Shown in pieces: positions 1 to 8,741 of a stretch of 64,000 nucleotides of DNA. This DNA is from Candidatus Methanomethylophilaceae archaeon (GTDB lineage Archaea > Thermoplasmatota > Thermoplasmata > Methanomassiliicoccales > Methanomethylophilaceae). Every line of letters starts with the position of its first letter. The first letter of the stretch is position 1. The position numbers were made by a program, and so were the translations under genes. Under the pieces are notes generated by a model. It was not told the origin of the DNA and did not search any database. It was given only the letters and a program-made list of their open reading frames with translations. The stretch spans positions 124,001-188,000 of the forward strand of contig JAFXUX010000033.1 in the NCBI GenBank assembly GCA_017524805.1. The letters run 5' to 3'.

Positions 1-525
1 GCCGTCCTTAACCGTGACATCCCCCTTGATGTAAAGGCGGGCGAAACTTCCGGACGTATGCCCCTGATAATCGAAAGTGAAAAGCTTAGAAAGCACCCCC
101 CCGACTATGAGCTCGCCTTCTACCGTAATGGTCGAACCTTTCTCAAGAATCAATGCCAGATAACGATCGTTCGATATTTTAGCAGAAGCTTTATCGTTGC
201 CGTCCATCGTCCCATCTTTATCCAGAACAGAGGAATATGGGAGCACCAATGTCACGCCTTCTTTGACCGTGACATCCTCGTCTATGGTTGCAGACATATA
301 CGGATTCTTCCCGGATACCTCATCCCCGATGACAAAAACGACATCGCCGGATTCGCTGGCCTCCAAAGCCTTCGGAACAGTCTCATAAAACATGTTTCCT
401 ATTTTGGCGCCTCCCTCGGAAGCGTCCGCTCCGGAAACTGAGAGCGACAGCGCGAAGGCCACGAATGCGGCGATAGCGAGAAGGAAAAGGGCCGAACGTC
501 TCAAGCGAACACCTATCAGGCCCAT
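1..525 (-). CDS. Secreted protein, N-terminal part (runs off the window)
   Basis: An uninterrupted minus-strand frame of 175 codons begins at the ATG at 525 and leaves the window at base 1, so the C-terminus is missing. Residues 1-10 are basic (MGLIGVRLRR). They are followed by a hydrophobic segment to about residue 32 ending in SVSGADA, a convincing signal peptide. The mature part is rich in short beta-prone stretches such as TIDEDVTVKEGVTLVL and LEKGSTITVEGELIVG. This resembles the beta-solenoid repeats of the large adhesin-like protein at 28.4-32.8 kb. I do not recognise a named family. It is divergent from the GTPase-like gene at 591, with a 65-bp AT-rich shared promoter region. Likely an exported or wall-associated surface protein. 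Confidence 0.75.
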   Translation of the reverse strand, partial: MGLIGVRLRRSALFLLAIAAFVAFALSLSVSGADASEGGAKIGNMFYETVPKALEASESGDVVFVIGDEVSGKNPYMSATIDEDVTVKEGVTLVLPYSSVLDKDGTMDGNDKASAKISNDRYLALILEKGSTITVEGELIVGGVLSKLFTFDYQGHTSGSFARLYIKGDVTVKDG

Positions 526-590
526 ATTCTTAGGGCACAAAAAACTTGGCGGTCACGAACGTGTTTTAACTATCGCGCATATTACGGGTT

Positions 591-2087
591 ATGAGCGAAA
601 CGGACGAAACAGGCGAGTCAAACCCTGGGCCGATAAAGCGGCTCCGCGTGATGGGAACCGCGAACAAGACAATCATAACGGCTATCTACGTCCCCGCTCT
701 TGTCTACGCCGGATTGGCGCTGTTCCTTACGATCATGACGTTCGGAAGCGAACCTGCGACCGTCATCCCCGGGATCGCCAAACTGTCTGGACCTTACAGC
801 GGATTGCTTTCGGAGCAGCCCTGGGGCTTATACGTGGCAATAATAGGATTCGCGCTTTCCGCCGCAGGAATGTTCACGTCGGAGCCCTTGGACGTCCTCG
901 GAGACCAGAATCGCGTCCAATACCTGTGGACCCACCGTCCGTATGCGCCCCTCAGATGCGTAGCCGCCCCTTGGGGCCTCATCAGCTCGGCATGGAAAAG
1001 GAACAAATTCTATGCGGTCGCCCCGATCATAGCCCTGCCCCTTTATGCCGTCTGGTCCGCGATCATCTCCGTCGCGCTGATAATCCCCTTCGCCATAGCT
1101 TGGGCGGTCGTATCCCATTCCATATCCAAAGCCAGGAAAAAAGAAAGGCTGGAATACAGAACCTCCACCAGATTCGCCGTCTGCCCCAGCTGCAGAAGGA
1201 AATTCTCCCGCCCCTTGGTCGTAAGCGACGGCGAAATGATAGACTATCCGATCCCCGGCAAATACGGCATAAAATGCCAGACTACAAACAAAGGCCGCAA
1301 GATTCCCTGCACCCATGGCACAAGGGGGATGCTTGAGACCAAATGCCCGCATTGCCTCCAGCTCATCCCAACCCGCGAATCATACCCCGTCTGCATATCC
1401 CTGGCGGGTGCGTCTGGCGCCGGGAAAACCACGCTGATGCTTGCGTCCGCCGAGATGATAATGGCTGCGGCCAAAAAGATAGACATAACATCTGAGACCC
1501 CGACCGCCGGCCTATCCCCCGATATCATCGCATGCAGGGATTCGGCGCATCCCACCGAGCCTGGGGCCGTCAATTCCGAATGCCTGTTCCTCAAACCCCT
1601 ATCTGGGACCGGCTCCGAAATAGTGTACAGCGACATATCTGGCTCGGAATTCCTGGCGAGAAAAGACAAAGATCTGTTCGAAGAGTACTACAAGTACACC
1701 GACGGAATCGTGTTTGTCTTCGACCCCAGGTTCGCGAGAACCAATATGGCGGACCTCATAGATGCGTTCAACTCGTTCTACGGGATGTTCAGCACCATCA
1801 GAGGGATCGCTCCCGGAGAGCCCGCTCCGATCAGATTCGCCATGGTGGCCTCGAAGAAAGACATCAGCGGCATGGAGAATTCGGATGTCAGGGCGTACCT
1901 CCACAAGAACGGAGGGGACGCATTGATAAGGACCGTCGAAACCCTGTTCGAAGACGTAAGATATTTCTCGGAATGCGGAGTAGGAAACAGGCCGAAGACC
2001 GCCGCGGCGCCGATCCTTTGGATAGCCGAGGGAGCCGGGATGGAATCCGCGGCTAAGATATCGGCCTCGTTGGATGCGAACATCTGA
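591..2087 (+). CDS. Membrane-anchored P-loop GTPase-like protein with zinc-ribbon motif
   Basis: 498 residues. Four hydrophobic segments lie at about 29-50, 79-95, 141-160 and 161-176. A cytoplasmic cysteine region follows with CPSC at 198-201 and CPHC at 252-255, which may bind zinc. The C-terminal half is a P-loop NTPase: Walker A GASGAGKTT at 273-281, a DISGSE switch-II-like motif at 348-353, a hydrophobic strand GIVFVFDPR, and SKKD at 421-424 in the place of the guanine-specificity motif. This order (membrane anchor, ribbon, GTPase) resembles the GTPase-like domains that Pfam groups as DO-GTPase, but I could not test the match. The substrate is unknown. Its stop lies 25 bp before the glycosyltransferase start, so the two may be co-transcribed. 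Confidence 0.8.
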   Translation: MSETDETGESNPGPIKRLRVMGTANKTIITAIYVPALVYAGLALFLTIMTFGSEPATVIPGIAKLSGPYSGLLSEQPWGLYVAIIGFALSAAGMFTSEPLDVLGDQNRVQYLWTHRPYAPLRCVAAPWGLISSAWKRNKFYAVAPIIALPLYAVWSAIISVALIIPFAIAWAVVSHSISKARKKERLEYRTSTRFAVCPSCRRKFSRPLVVSDGEMIDYPIPGKYGIKCQTTNKGRKIPCTHGTRGMLETKCPHCLQLIPTRESYPVCISLAGASGAGKTTLMLASAEMIMAAAKKIDITSETPTAGLSPDIIACRDSAHPTEPGAVNSECLFLKPLSGTGSEIVYSDISGSEFLARKDKDLFEEYYKYTDGIVFVFDPRFARTNMADLIDAFNSFYGMFSTIRGIAPGEPAPIRFAMVASKKDISGMENSDVRAYLHKNGGDALIRTVETLFEDVRYFSECGVGNRPKTAAAPILWIAEGAGMESAAKISASLDANI

Positions 2088-2112
2088 AATATGAACAGCG
2101 TTTGGTCGTATC

Positions 2113-4227
2113 ATGGAACTGCCTGCGAACGAAAGCGGAACCCGTCCCGAAGTAAGCGTGATAATTTCGGTGCTGAACGGGGAGCTTTATATCGGCCACA
2201 TCTCCGATTATGTGCGCAGGCAGACGTTCAAAGACATCGAAGTGATATTCGTCATTTCAAGCAAATGCGTCGACGCATCCCTGGCCAAAGCACGGGAGGC
2301 GGCATCCCAGATGCCCAACGCCATAGCCGTGGAATACCCCGATACCGGAGCTTTGGGAGGCTCCAAGAACTACGGCAAAAAAATGTCTAAAGGGAAGTAC
2401 CTCTGGTTCTTGGACGTGGACGACGAGCCTTCCCTGCATTACCTCGAGGAGATGGCCTCCATCGCCGAGAAATACGGAGCGGATGTCGCAGGATGCAATT
2501 TCATCTATTCCACAGAGCGCACCCCGTTCGAAGAGGATGAGGGAGAATACGCAATCCATTGCATGACCGGGGAGGAAGCAGCGATCCTCAGGTCAACGGA
2601 AAGATACCCGGTGGCCTCCTGGTCGATGCTGTACCGCGCGGATCTGGCCGAAGAATTCGGCATCGACTTCGAAGAGGGTATATGCGAAGACATCGAGTTC
2701 ACGTACAAGACGCTCCTGAACTCCAAGAAAGTCTGCTACAACACCAAACCCCTCTACAAATACATGGTTGCGACGCCGGGGTCCATCTGCAACAGCGACA
2801 AAGACCGCAGAGGGCGCGTGGAGATAGAAAGGTACAACGATTTAGAGAGATACGTGGAAGGCTTCCCGAACGAGAGATTCCTGAAAAGGCGCTTCGCATT
2901 GCTCCGCATCAGATCATCGGGCCACATGTCTCTCAGATCGTTCCTGAAGTTCGTCGAAAGCCCCGAATACATGGACATGCTGAAAAGGGCGGGCGGAGCC
3001 CAGGTCCTCTTGGAGGGAGGATTCCAGAAGGTATTCCCCCTGGCATATTATCTTCTCATAAGATTCTGGTTCGCCGCGTTTTTCTACAGGTCCGGCAGGA
3101 TATTCAGCCCTCCGGAAAAGAAGCGACGATCACATCTCGTTCATTTTCGAGATGAAATCGGTCGCCATCCTCTTCGCCAAGAACCTGATGTCCTTCAGCT
3201 CCGGGATGAGCGGCGACCAATCCGAATGGTCAGGTCCGGCGGCCCATCTGATGCCGTCCAATACCGGGCGATATGGGCACATCCTATCCGCGGAGATCAT
3301 GGACCACTTCGTAACCGCTTCATACCCCATCTTCGGGATTCCGAGGCGATGGATTTCCTTCATTTGCTGGGCATAACAGCATTCGCCATCCGTGATTCCG
3401 CCGTACATGGCGCAGCGGTCCGACTCCCACTTGGGTGGATCGCGCATGAACAGAGCCTCCCCATCCTTCCAGCCGGTGACAGGAAGCTCCGGGGAACTCA
3501 TGAAAAACTCGGGGACGTTGATGCGGGACCAGCCGAAGACAGCCCTGTCACGGATGTGGAAAGAATCGTAATCCATGTCCGATCCGGCCAGACTGACGAA
3601 ATAATGGCCATGTACCTTCCTCCCGGCCATGGTCTCGATCAGTTTCTGGGACGTGAACTTCATCGTCGTGCAATCCACCAGATGGACGTCCTCTGGCCCG
3701 AAGAACGAGAGCACATATTTCCTGTAATCCTCGGCGCCGGCGCGGCGGAGGGAATCGATCTGATCTATGCGGCTGTTGTACAGCGCCACGAGTTCGTACG
3801 GGTCTTCCGGTATGCCGTCTATACCCAGAACCTCTTCGAAGAACTCCAGCAGGTATTTCGCCCAGCTGACTATCTTCTGGAATACGAACCTGTTGAGGAG
3901 CTTACCAGGCAGCTCGAGAGGGCCGTACGGGATGTGGGAGTCTGTGAACACGTAGGACAGGATTCTCTGGGCGTTGATGTAACGGAGATCCTTCCTTTCG
4001 GGATCCAATATTGGCAGCACCCTCATCAGATTGTATCCGTCGCGGGCGACAAAAAGCAGTCTGGAATCTTTCTCGGTGGCACCGATGATATAATCCGAAT
4101 AGGCGACCGCCATGGGCCCACCGAACCTGAATCCCAGCTCGAAGACGTCGTCGCGCTTCTCCCCGATAATCCCGCTCCAGCGGAACATGTCCATTCCGAC
4201 GATGACCGAACGGTCCAGATCCTTTGA
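2113..4227 (+). CDS. Family 2 glycosyltransferase whose frame runs on into its convergent neighbour
   Basis: Residues 1 to about 337 are a typical GT2 (GT-A fold) enzyme. It has the N-terminal strand VSVIISVLNGELYI, a DVDD metal/nucleotide-sugar motif at 101-104 in LWFLDVDDEPS, and an acidic patch EGICEDIEFTYK near 190. Such enzymes transfer a sugar from a nucleotide sugar at the cytoplasmic membrane. The family-like sequence ends near position 3126 with SPPEKK. Where a stop would be expected, the frame reads CGA CGA (3124-3129) and stays open to 4227, entirely antisense to the HAD gene. The last 365 residues therefore look like an accidental extension; CGA is one transition away from TGA. 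The biological end is probably near 3126. The alternatives are a recent stop-loss, a sequencing error, or a true long overlap. Confidence 0.7.
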   Translation: MELPANESGTRPEVSVIISVLNGELYIGHISDYVRRQTFKDIEVIFVISSKCVDASLAKAREAASQMPNAIAVEYPDTGALGGSKNYGKKMSKGKYLWFLDVDDEPSLHYLEEMASIAEKYGADVAGCNFIYSTERTPFEEDEGEYAIHCMTGEEAAILRSTERYPVASWSMLYRADLAEEFGIDFEEGICEDIEFTYKTLLNSKKVCYNTKPLYKYMVATPGSICNSDKDRRGRVEIERYNDLERYVEGFPNERFLKRRFALLRIRSSGHMSLRSFLKFVESPEYMDMLKRAGGAQVLLEGGFQKVFPLAYYLLIRFWFAAFFYRSGRIFSPPEKKRRSHLVHFRDEIGRHPLRQEPDVLQLRDERRPIRMVRSGGPSDAVQYRAIWAHPIRGDHGPLRNRFIPHLRDSEAMDFLHLLGITAFAIRDSAVHGAAVRLPLGWIAHEQSLPILPAGDRKLRGTHEKLGDVDAGPAEDSPVTDVERIVIHVRSGQTDEIMAMYLPPGHGLDQFLGRELHRRAIHQMDVLWPEEREHIFPVILGAGAAEGIDLIYAAVVQRHEFVRVFRYAVYTQNLFEELQQVFRPADYLLEYEPVEELTRQLERAVRDVGVCEHVGQDSLGVDVTEILPFGIQYWQHPHQIVSVAGDKKQSGIFLGGTDDIIRIGDRHGPTEPESQLEDVVALLPDNPAPAEHVHSDDDRTVQIL

Positions 4228-4881
4228 AGAGACGAATTCTTTGACGTAAGGATGCTCGGCAAAATATCTGTCCGCCATCCTGACGTATCTGATCCCTCTG
4301 ATGCCGTTCGCGAAAGCCATGTCTATATCCGGGCGTTTGGTGTCCCCTATGTGGGCTATCTGATCCGCAGATATGCCCAGATCGCTGAGAACGAGAGGAT
4401 ACAGATCCCCATCGTACTTGGTAGCTCCCATTTCTACCGAGACGAACAGCTTCGAATAGCCGGTTATCCCGCTGTTGCTCAGGATTTCGGCTATGACCTC
4501 CTGTGGCAGATACATATCCGATATTATGATGGCTTTTCTGCCGCTTTCCAGGACCTTCTTGAATGCCCCCAGAGATTCGGGATCGGCGTGGCAGGCATAT
4601 TTCTCCGCTTCGATCTCCTTGTCAGGCATCTGGTATTCGTCCGGCATAACGCTATAGATCTCAGCCAAAGAGACTTCCCTGCGGTATCTCCTCCGGACTT
4701 CGGCCTCAGCCCTTATGCGGGATTCCGCGAAGCCTCCTGGAACTGCGCCTATGCTTTCCATATACCTGAAAAGATCAGTAGGCCTCAGAAAAGGCCTGAC
4801 TATCAGAGTGTCGAAAATGTCGAATGACACATACTCCGGCAATCTGCCGACATCGAAGTCCTCTGGGAAACCGGATGTCAT
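3130..4881 (-). CDS. COG5610-like HAD-superfamily protein of the glycan locus
   Basis: 583 residues. The N-terminal third carries HAD motifs: DIFDT at 21-25 (motif I, nucleophile Asp), SDMY at 121-124 (motif II), a lysine in GATKYDGDL (motif III) and GDT at 179-181 (motif IV). The rest has the signatures of large HAD proteins found in capsule and O-antigen loci, such as LLFVARDGYNLMRV near 275. These proteins are grouped as COG5610 (predicted hydrolase of the HAD superfamily); their substrate is unknown to me. The start at 4881 has a weak GGAAGG-like site upstream. The gene converges on the glycosyltransferase at 2113, and that reading frame overlaps it by 1.1 kb. The position suggests phosphate removal or glycosyl-chain modification in surface-glycan assembly. 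Confidence 0.75.
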   Translation of the reverse strand: MTSGFPEDFDVGRLPEYVSFDIFDTLIVRPFLRPTDLFRYMESIGAVPGGFAESRIRAEAEVRRRYRREVSLAEIYSVMPDEYQMPDKEIEAEKYACHADPESLGAFKKVLESGRKAIIISDMYLPQEVIAEILSNSGITGYSKLFVSVEMGATKYDGDLYPLVLSDLGISADQIAHIGDTKRPDIDMAFANGIRGIRYVRMADRYFAEHPYVKEFVSSKDLDRSVIVGMDMFRWSGIIGEKRDDVFELGFRFGGPMAVAYSDYIIGATEKDSRLLFVARDGYNLMRVLPILDPERKDLRYINAQRILSYVFTDSHIPYGPLELPGKLLNRFVFQKIVSWAKYLLEFFEEVLGIDGIPEDPYELVALYNSRIDQIDSLRRAGAEDYRKYVLSFFGPEDVHLVDCTTMKFTSQKLIETMAGRKVHGHYFVSLAGSDMDYDSFHIRDRAVFGWSRINVPEFFMSSPELPVTGWKDGEALFMRDPPKWESDRCAMYGGITDGECCYAQQMKEIHRLGIPKMGYEAVTKWSMISADRMCPYRPVLDGIRWAAGPDHSDWSPLIPELKDIRFLAKRMATDFISKMNEM

Positions 4882-5187
4882 GCGCAGCCTTCCAGCCTAT
4901 GCGGCAAAAAGCGGCCGGCCGGTTCGGATATGGTCGGCGAGAATTCACTTTCTGAATGGTTTGTGCGCATGTTCATCATCTGAAGCAACGCTGATATAAT
5001 CGGGAATATATAATAATCCCAGCGTCAGCGGCCCTACGACGGCAATTCCAAAAAATAACGGGCAGACAGCGATGAAGACCCCAGAACTCTGGCATCCAGA
5101 CAGTTCAGAGTGTATTATCAGCGACAAAAATGGGGTTCAATTTATATTGCTAATGCGTCTATGGTTAATCTATAGGAGTCGCTGCTA
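4882..5187. other. Intergenic promoter region (306 bp)
   Basis: AT-rich spacer between two divergent genes. A TATA-like TTTATATT lies at about 5149-5156, and TAGGAG sits a few bases before the ATG at 5188, giving a normal archaeal promoter for the leucine-rich-repeat gene. A 60-codon hydrophobic minus-strand frame (4945-5127) contains one membrane-like stretch. It has no good ribosome site, so I do not call it a gene. Confidence 0.5.
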
Positions 5188-6738
5188 ATGGCTGAATACA
5201 CGGTAACGGACAACATCAGATGGAGAATTGAGGACGGCACCCTGATGATAGAGCCGGATAAAGACGGCGCCATGATCGATTACGTCCAAAACAACATCTG
5301 CTTCAGCCCATGGTACGCACAGAGGGATAAGATTACGGACGTCGAAATACTCGACGGAATCACGAAAATAGGTGCCGGCGCATTCTACGATTGTTATAAG
5401 CTGCAGAGGATCTCCATCTCGAATACCGTCGAATCAGTGGGATTCCAAGCCTTCCACAATTGCAGCATGCTCAAGGTGTTGACATTCCCCGAATCCGTCA
5501 AGACCATCGGCGATTATGCGTTCACCTTCTGCGCCTCTCTGACGAGGGTCGAATTCAGGACCCAGGAACCGATCAGCGTGGGCAAATGCGTTTTCGAAAC
5601 GTTCGCCGGAAGCGAGAACATAATCACCATCGATGGCCTCGGCGTCGACTCCACAGTGTTCGATGAGGGCAACATCGGCGCCAACGCCAAGATAACCTTC
5701 GAGACTGATGGGAAAGACGGCAACATCAGATGGGCAATAAGCGGCGGAAACCTCAGGCTCACCATGTCCAAGGACTACTCGGACGAATACAAGCCTTACG
5801 TCAAAGACAACGTCTGCTCAGCTCCTTGGCATAAATACAGGACCGGAATCCACAGGGCCACCCTCAACGACGGATTCAAAGAGATCAACTGCGGAATGTT
5901 CTTCGACTGCGTCTATCTTACCGACGTCAAAATCCCTCCGACCATCGAAGTCATCGGAATGCAGGCCTTCCACAACTGCAGGAGCCTCAAATCCCTGACC
6001 GTCCCGCAGCAGGTCAGAATCATCTTCGATTACGCGTTCACCTTCTGCACCTCTCTGGAGATACTGTATATGCTCCCGGAGAAGCCCCCGATGCTTGGGA
6101 AGCATCTCTTCGATACCGTCCCCGGCGCGAAGATCATAACGATCAAAGGGCAGGACTGGATCAATTACGAGTATTTCAACGACGAGACGATCGGAGACAA
6201 CGCCAAGATATCCTTCGATGTGTTCGGATACATGGAATCGCTGGAGTGGAGGATAGAGAACGGCGTTCTGACCATCAGAGGGATCGCCGGATCCAACATG
6301 CAGATGGACATCATGGTGGTCGACAACAAATGCATCGCGCCATGGCACAAATACGCGTCCGGAATCCACCACATCGTCATAGAGCCCGGGATGCTGAACA
6401 TCGGGGCGGGAGCGTTCTATGACTGCCCCTATGCGGAGGACATCCAGATACCGTCCACCATCACCGACGTGGGGTATCAGGCATTCCACAACTGTAAGAA
6501 GCTCCACAACATAACGTTCCCGGCCAACCTGAGGACTATCGGAGACTACGAGTTCACTTTCTGCACGTCGCTGAAGAGCATCTACTTCATGTCTGACAGC
6601 AGCCCCTATTTCGGCATCGGAATATTCGACGGCATACCCGAGGATCAGGAGATCACAATCTACACAATAGGATGGAAACCCCAAAACGCCAGCATCCAGT
6701 CATACCCGATGATCAAATTCGCCAAGATCGGTGAATGA
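5188..6738 (+). CDS. Cytoplasmic BspA-type leucine-rich-repeat protein
   Basis: 516 residues built from three tandem modules of about 170 residues, starting near residues 8, 178 and 348. Each module opens with a cap like NIRWRIEDGTLMI, then SPWY or APWH, and continues into 23-residue LRR_5 repeats recognisable by IGAGAFYDC, VGFQAFHNC and IGDYAFTFC. This is the repeat type of BspA/TpLRR surface proteins, but there is no signal peptide or membrane segment, so the protein should stay in the cytoplasm. It heads a tight three-gene cluster: the next gene overlaps its stop by 8 bp, and the third starts in a TGATG overlap. A scaffold or protein-binding role within the glycan machinery is inference only. 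Confidence 0.8.
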   Translation: MAEYTVTDNIRWRIEDGTLMIEPDKDGAMIDYVQNNICFSPWYAQRDKITDVEILDGITKIGAGAFYDCYKLQRISISNTVESVGFQAFHNCSMLKVLTFPESVKTIGDYAFTFCASLTRVEFRTQEPISVGKCVFETFAGSENIITIDGLGVDSTVFDEGNIGANAKITFETDGKDGNIRWAISGGNLRLTMSKDYSDEYKPYVKDNVCSAPWHKYRTGIHRATLNDGFKEINCGMFFDCVYLTDVKIPPTIEVIGMQAFHNCRSLKSLTVPQQVRIIFDYAFTFCTSLEILYMLPEKPPMLGKHLFDTVPGAKIITIKGQDWINYEYFNDETIGDNAKISFDVFGYMESLEWRIENGVLTIRGIAGSNMQMDIMVVDNKCIAPWHKYASGIHHIVIEPGMLNIGAGAFYDCPYAEDIQIPSTITDVGYQAFHNCKKLHNITFPANLRTIGDYEFTFCTSLKSIYFMSDSSPYFGIGIFDGIPEDQEITIYTIGWKPQNASIQSYPMIKFAKIGE

Positions 6739-7291
6739 TAGGGAGCGGATTTCCATCAAAGACAAGAACTACTTCAAAGGGCAAATCTGGCGTGCAAACC
6801 AGAGATGCAAGATCGGAAAACGGGTGTATGAGGACAAAATAGCCCCGCTTGCCGATGGTTCCTCGAAGATAGTCCTTTTCCCCGATACCGATACGAAGGT
6901 CAATTTCTATGGCCTCCTCTATCTGGACGAATTCCTGGTAAGAAATCTGAAGAAGACCGCAGTCATCGTGACATCCAACAACGGCGTCGCCAAGTCAGCC
7001 AATTATTTCACCCCGAAGATCAAAGACATAATCACGGTCAGCGAAGAGGAAATGGACGGGTTGCTGGCGCTCTACAGCCTGAGGAGGAATGAGATGGAAA
7101 TGACCGTCGTCTCTTTGGACAAACCGGATGGACGCACAGCAATCCGTTTCAAAGGCGTAAGAGGCATGACCGTCGAGCAGATAATCGCAATCGGCGTCTA
7201 TTTTCTGATTCCGTTCAGGATAATCAGGCGCGGGTTCGATTTCAAAGGGATGGACGACGAAGTCCTCGACATAATGAAGGAGGGTATGTGA
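6731..7291 (+). CDS. Protein of unknown function, glycan cluster
   Basis: 186 residues with no family I recognise. The start is GTG at 6731, overlapping the previous gene's stop; no in-frame ATG occurs until well inside the protein. A hydrophobic stretch near 155-165 (IIAIGVYFLIPF) may be buried or membrane-touching; the rest is mixed, soluble-looking sequence. The coupled 8-bp overlap upstream and TGATG overlap downstream argue that the three genes are translated together. The protein probably works with the leucine-rich-repeat protein and the GT-B-like transferase. Confidence 0.65.
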   Translation: MNDRERISIKDKNYFKGQIWRANQRCKIGKRVYEDKIAPLADGSSKIVLFPDTDTKVNFYGLLYLDEFLVRNLKKTAVIVTSNNGVAKSANYFTPKIKDIITVSEEEMDGLLALYSLRRNEMEMTVVSLDKPDGRTAIRFKGVRGMTVEQIIAIGVYFLIPFRIIRRGFDFKGMDDEVLDIMKEGM

Positions 7292-8352
7292 TGGCTGAAC
7301 CGGCGCCTACCCCTTTCAAGTGGAAATTCATCGCGTTCCTGAAAAAGATCATGAACAAGGATTCCACCAACTTCGTCCAGCACGTGTACTTCAAGATAAA
7401 ACTCGGCGAATGGTGGAAACTGTATTCCCGCGTGACCAACAGCAGGGAAGACGGCATCACGTATCTGTGCCCCTACAGAGGGACGGGAGACGTGTACCTT
7501 GCCACAAGGCTCTTAGCGGCTTCTATAGGCCCGGATCGCGTCAAAGAAAGCACTGTGTGCGTCGTAGGAGGGTCTTCCGTCAAAGTTGCCAAGCTCTTCG
7601 GATTCGAAGACGTCAAGAACCTGTCCCAGACCGAGATGGACCAGATGATCATCCTCGGCGACGTGGCTGGATATTCCGCGCTGAACCTCTTTGTGCTCCA
7701 TCCTGACCCTCCCAATTCGGTCACGGGCATATCAGATCACCTGAGAAACTACAACGGGATCAATTTCCATGATCTGTACAGAGCGGGAGTATTCGGCAAC
7801 GAATACATGAGGAGCGAACCGCCCAAATTCGATGACGCATCGGAAAAGGTGAAAAAGTTCTTCGAAGACAACGGCCTCATTCCGGGGAAGACCATCGTCA
7901 TAGCCCCTTACGTGAACACCCTCAACATGCTTCCGACATGGTTCTGGATCGAGCTTGTCCACGACATGAAGCGGATGGGGTACACCGTATGCACCAACTG
8001 CGACAAAGACGATGACGTCATATACGGCACCACGAAGCTCTTCCCTGAATACTCCGAAATGAAGGATTTCTTCGAGTATGCCGGATTCCTCGTGTCATCG
8101 CGCAGCGGTCTGTGCGAAGTCATCTGCTCATTCGACATATGCAAGATCATCGTGTACCAGCCCCATCAGTACTGGGGAGAGGGGACCAACATCAGCTACT
8201 TCAGCCTCAATGACATGGGCCTGTGCAGCGATGCCATAGAGTTCGAATACGAAGGCATCGAATTCCTGAAGCTCAAGGACAAAATCCTGATGCTCCTGCG
8301 CGAATGGGAAGACAGGCACCCCAAAGAAGAGGAAGAAGGCGGCAACGAGTGA
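7291..8352 (+). CDS. Putative GT-B-fold glycosyltransferase (GT9/heptosyltransferase-like)
   Basis: About 353 residues. I chose the ATG at 7291, which overlaps the upstream TGA and is preceded by a strong AAGGAGGG, rather than the in-frame GTG at 7288. The fold signs are those of a GT9-like enzyme: CPYRGTGDVYLATRLL near 55 (glycine-rich acceptor-side loop), a mid-protein TIVIAPYVNTLNMLPTWFW strand-helix where GT9 enzymes have the start of the donor domain, and VSSRSGLCEVICSFD near 265, matching the conserved SGL/DSG loop. The tail is very acidic. A sugar-transfer step in surface-glycan assembly is likely, but the assignment to GT9 rests on these motifs alone. It converges on the HAD gene at 8355 with only 2 bp between stops. 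Confidence 0.6.
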   Translation: MAEPAPTPFKWKFIAFLKKIMNKDSTNFVQHVYFKIKLGEWWKLYSRVTNSREDGITYLCPYRGTGDVYLATRLLAASIGPDRVKESTVCVVGGSSVKVAKLFGFEDVKNLSQTEMDQMIILGDVAGYSALNLFVLHPDPPNSVTGISDHLRNYNGINFHDLYRAGVFGNEYMRSEPPKFDDASEKVKKFFEDNGLIPGKTIVIAPYVNTLNMLPTWFWIELVHDMKRMGYTVCTNCDKDDDVIYGTTKLFPEYSEMKDFFEYAGFLVSSRSGLCEVICSFDICKIIVYQPHQYWGEGTNISYFSLNDMGLCSDAIEFEYEGIEFLKLKDKILMLLREWEDRHPKEEEEGGNE

Positions 8353-8354
8353 TA

Positions 8355-8741
8355 TCACAGATTGCCGTCTATCTCATATTCCAGATCGAACGGTTGGTCG
8401 CGGTTGAGATTGACCGCCACCGAAACTTCCAGGCCAGAAGGTTTGCGGTCGTTCACGACTATTCTCTCCCCATATGGGAGGTTGTTGATGATGCGATCAT
8501 ACCTTACGCCTGCCGCTCTCAGAAACTCCTCGGTCTGAGGCATGCACCAATCCTCGCGGGATGTTAGGAAAATGATCCTGTCGCTTTCCGGTATCCCTGC
8601 GAGGAATTCGCGGGCCCCCTCAAGGAATGTGTCGTGGCCGTCTATCTTGTACCCGTTGTGCTTGACGATGGTACCGTCGATATCCAGGAGCCACGTCTTC
8701 CCCAAGGGGGAAAGAGTCAGTTTATTGCTTTTTTGCGGCAT
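8355..8741 (-). CDS. Small HAD-family phosphatase
   Basis: 128 residues, compact HAD fold. Motif I is LLDIDGTIV (about 18-26), motif II FLTSRE near 59, and the C-terminal acidic motif is VVNDRKPSG near 94. A capping domain is absent, as in phosphatases acting on large or sugar-phosphate substrates. It overlaps the end of the upstream fusion gene by 20 bp, so the two are translated as one operon. In that setting it may dephosphorylate a sugar bisphosphate made by the fused kinase, as GmhB does in heptose pathways; this is inference from context. Confidence 0.75.
   Translation of the reverse strand: MPQKSNKLTLSPLGKTWLLDIDGTIVKHNGYKIDGHDTFLEGAREFLAGIPESDRIIFLTSREDWCMPQTEEFLRAAGVRYDRIINNLPYGERIVVNDRKPSGLEVSVAVNLNRDQPFDLEYEIDGNL

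Noticed and set aside
4945-5127. 60-codon hydrophobic minus-strand frame in a promoter region
   Set aside because: Possible small membrane protein, but no ribosome site and only one weak feature; not supportable.
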